This document shows, one piece after another, positions 63,349 to 64,000 of a stretch of DNA of 64,000 nt. Within the stretch, counting starts at the first letter, position 1, and each line of letters starts with the position of its first letter. The notes under the pieces were generated by a model that saw nothing but the letters and a program-made list of their open reading frames with translations, was not told where the DNA came from and searched no databases. Origin of the DNA: VXNE01 sp965200505 (lineage in GTDB: Bacteria; Pseudomonadota; Gammaproteobacteria; Pseudomonadales; Azotimanducaceae); assembly GCA_965200505.1 (NCBI GenBank), contig OZ241343.1, forward strand, positions 1 to 64,000, written 5' to 3'. A program made the translations under genes and the position numbers.

Positions 63349-64000
63349 TCAAGGCATCCCCAACTCCTCGCAGAACACTCGAAACGGCAAGATGCGGGTG
63401 CCACCGACCAGCTTGTCCACCTCCCCTAAGTGAACTTGGTAGAAGTCTCGAATGGGGGTGCGCTCCCGGAAGTACGCGATGGCGGGGCTCGCAGCCCTTT
63501 CGCCGGCCTTACATTCCACGGCGAACGACGGCACACCGTCCTCAATGACCACAAAATCCACTTCGCGCCGGTCAGTATCACGCAGGAAACGCAGTTCCAT
63601 GCGATGGCCTTGCGTGTCTTCACGGTAGTAGCAGTACTTCAGAAGTTGGCACGCCACCAAGTTCTCGAAGCGGGGCCCCGCGTCCGGCGTCTGTGACCAG
63701 TCCCACAGGTACAGCTTGTTCTCCTTCTTCACGGCGCGAATGTGCGGTGCGCCATAGGGCGGGATGCGGAAGCACACATAGAGGTTCTCGAGGATGCTCA
63801 CCCAACGCTCCACGGTGGCGTGGGCAACCTGCAAGTCTTGCGCGAGGTTCCGTATGGAGAGCGGCGATCCCACGCGGCTCGGCAATGCCTCCACCAGCAG
63901 CTCCACCAACGCCACTTGCCGGACATCCTCAAGGTCTCGCAAGTCATCATGTACCACCCGCGAGAGCCGTTCGCGCTGCCAACGCCGCCAACTGCGGGCA
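63349..64000 (-). CDS. DUF4143-type ATPase, C-terminal part (5' end beyond window)
   Basis: About 215 residues are visible and the frame is open to the right edge. The sequence WRRWQRERLSRVVHDDLRDL marks the end of the AAA+ region of these ATPases. Then come a winged-helix segment (LSIRNLAQDLQVAHATVERW) and a DUF4143 restriction-like fold with REVDFVVIEDG and AVECKAGERA, the D-ExK set of a PD-(D/E)XK domain. The N-terminal Walker motifs lie outside the window. It is convergent with the PDDEXK gene. Confidence 0.8.
   Translation of the reverse strand, partial: ARSWRRWQRERLSRVVHDDLRDLEDVRQVALVELLVEALPSRVGSPLSIRNLAQDLQVAHATVERWVSILENLYVCFRIPPYGAPHIRAVKKENKLYLWDWSQTPDAGPRFENLVACQLLKYCYYREDTQGHRMELRFLRDTDRREVDFVVIEDGVPSFAVECKAGERAASPAIAYFRERTPIRDFYQVHLGEVDKLVGGTRILPFRVFCEELGMP

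Overview
The window comes from a high-GC proteobacterium. A separate glutaminyl-tRNA synthetase, a TRAP transporter with a TatT-like lipoprotein, and a thiC-thiO-thiS-thiG cluster behind a TPP riboswitch all fit a gammaproteobacterium, possibly marine or host-associated. That placement is inference; no rRNA or tRNA gene was recognised.

Layout. 1-4.8 kb: broken transposases, an HNH nuclease fused to a transposase N-terminus, a secreted PPC-domain protein and a second dead transposase. 4.8-9.0 kb: TPP riboswitch and thiamine thiazole/pyrimidine genes. 9.0-12.7 kb: a TRAP uptake operon (minus strand). 12.8-15.0 kb: alpha/beta hydrolase, a PIN toxin pair and a truncated membrane protein. 15.1-20.3 kb: a GntR regulator with an RND efflux pair. 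20.3-24 kb: rhomboid protease, beta-lactamase-fold hydrolase and three unknown genes. 24-32 kb: cysteine synthase, a frameshifted RES-domain gene, glnS, a transglutaminase-like protein, a STAS protein, an NADP-dependent reductase and a HEPN-like pair.

32.5-57.4 kb is the unusual part. Seven paralogous secreted metallopeptidases of the M9 (collagenase) type, each with HEYxH plus a downstream Glu, stand in two arms. Four copies are on the plus strand at 33.6-42.4 kb and three on the minus strand at 47.5-54.3 kb. The arms flank a 4.5 kb island with a MobV/Pre-like relaxase, a possible oriT hairpin, a triple-HTH protein and a broken methyltransferase fragment. Five HNH genes or pseudogenes lie tail-to-tail with the 3' end of a peptidase gene, and a sixth with the PPC gene at 1.3-4.0 kb. 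Five peptidase genes and that PPC gene share one promoter cassette (TTGACG, 17 bp, TACTTT-like). The paralogues are mosaics, with N-terminal, middle and C-terminal segment types combined in different ways, and a palindromic repeat family fills the spacers. The cluster ends with a second PPC protein (54.4-57.4 kb) that shares about 790 residues with the first but has a different C-terminus.

57.7-58.1 kb: a decayed tyrosine integrase. 58.5-62.2 kb: a heterodimeric ABC exporter. 62.3-64 kb: a PD-(D/E)XK nuclease and the 3' part of a DUF4143-type ATPase.

Working model (inference): intergenic HNH nucleases and long shared flanks promote duplication and gene conversion of adjacent secreted-protein genes, giving a shuffling family of secreted proteases and PPC proteins.
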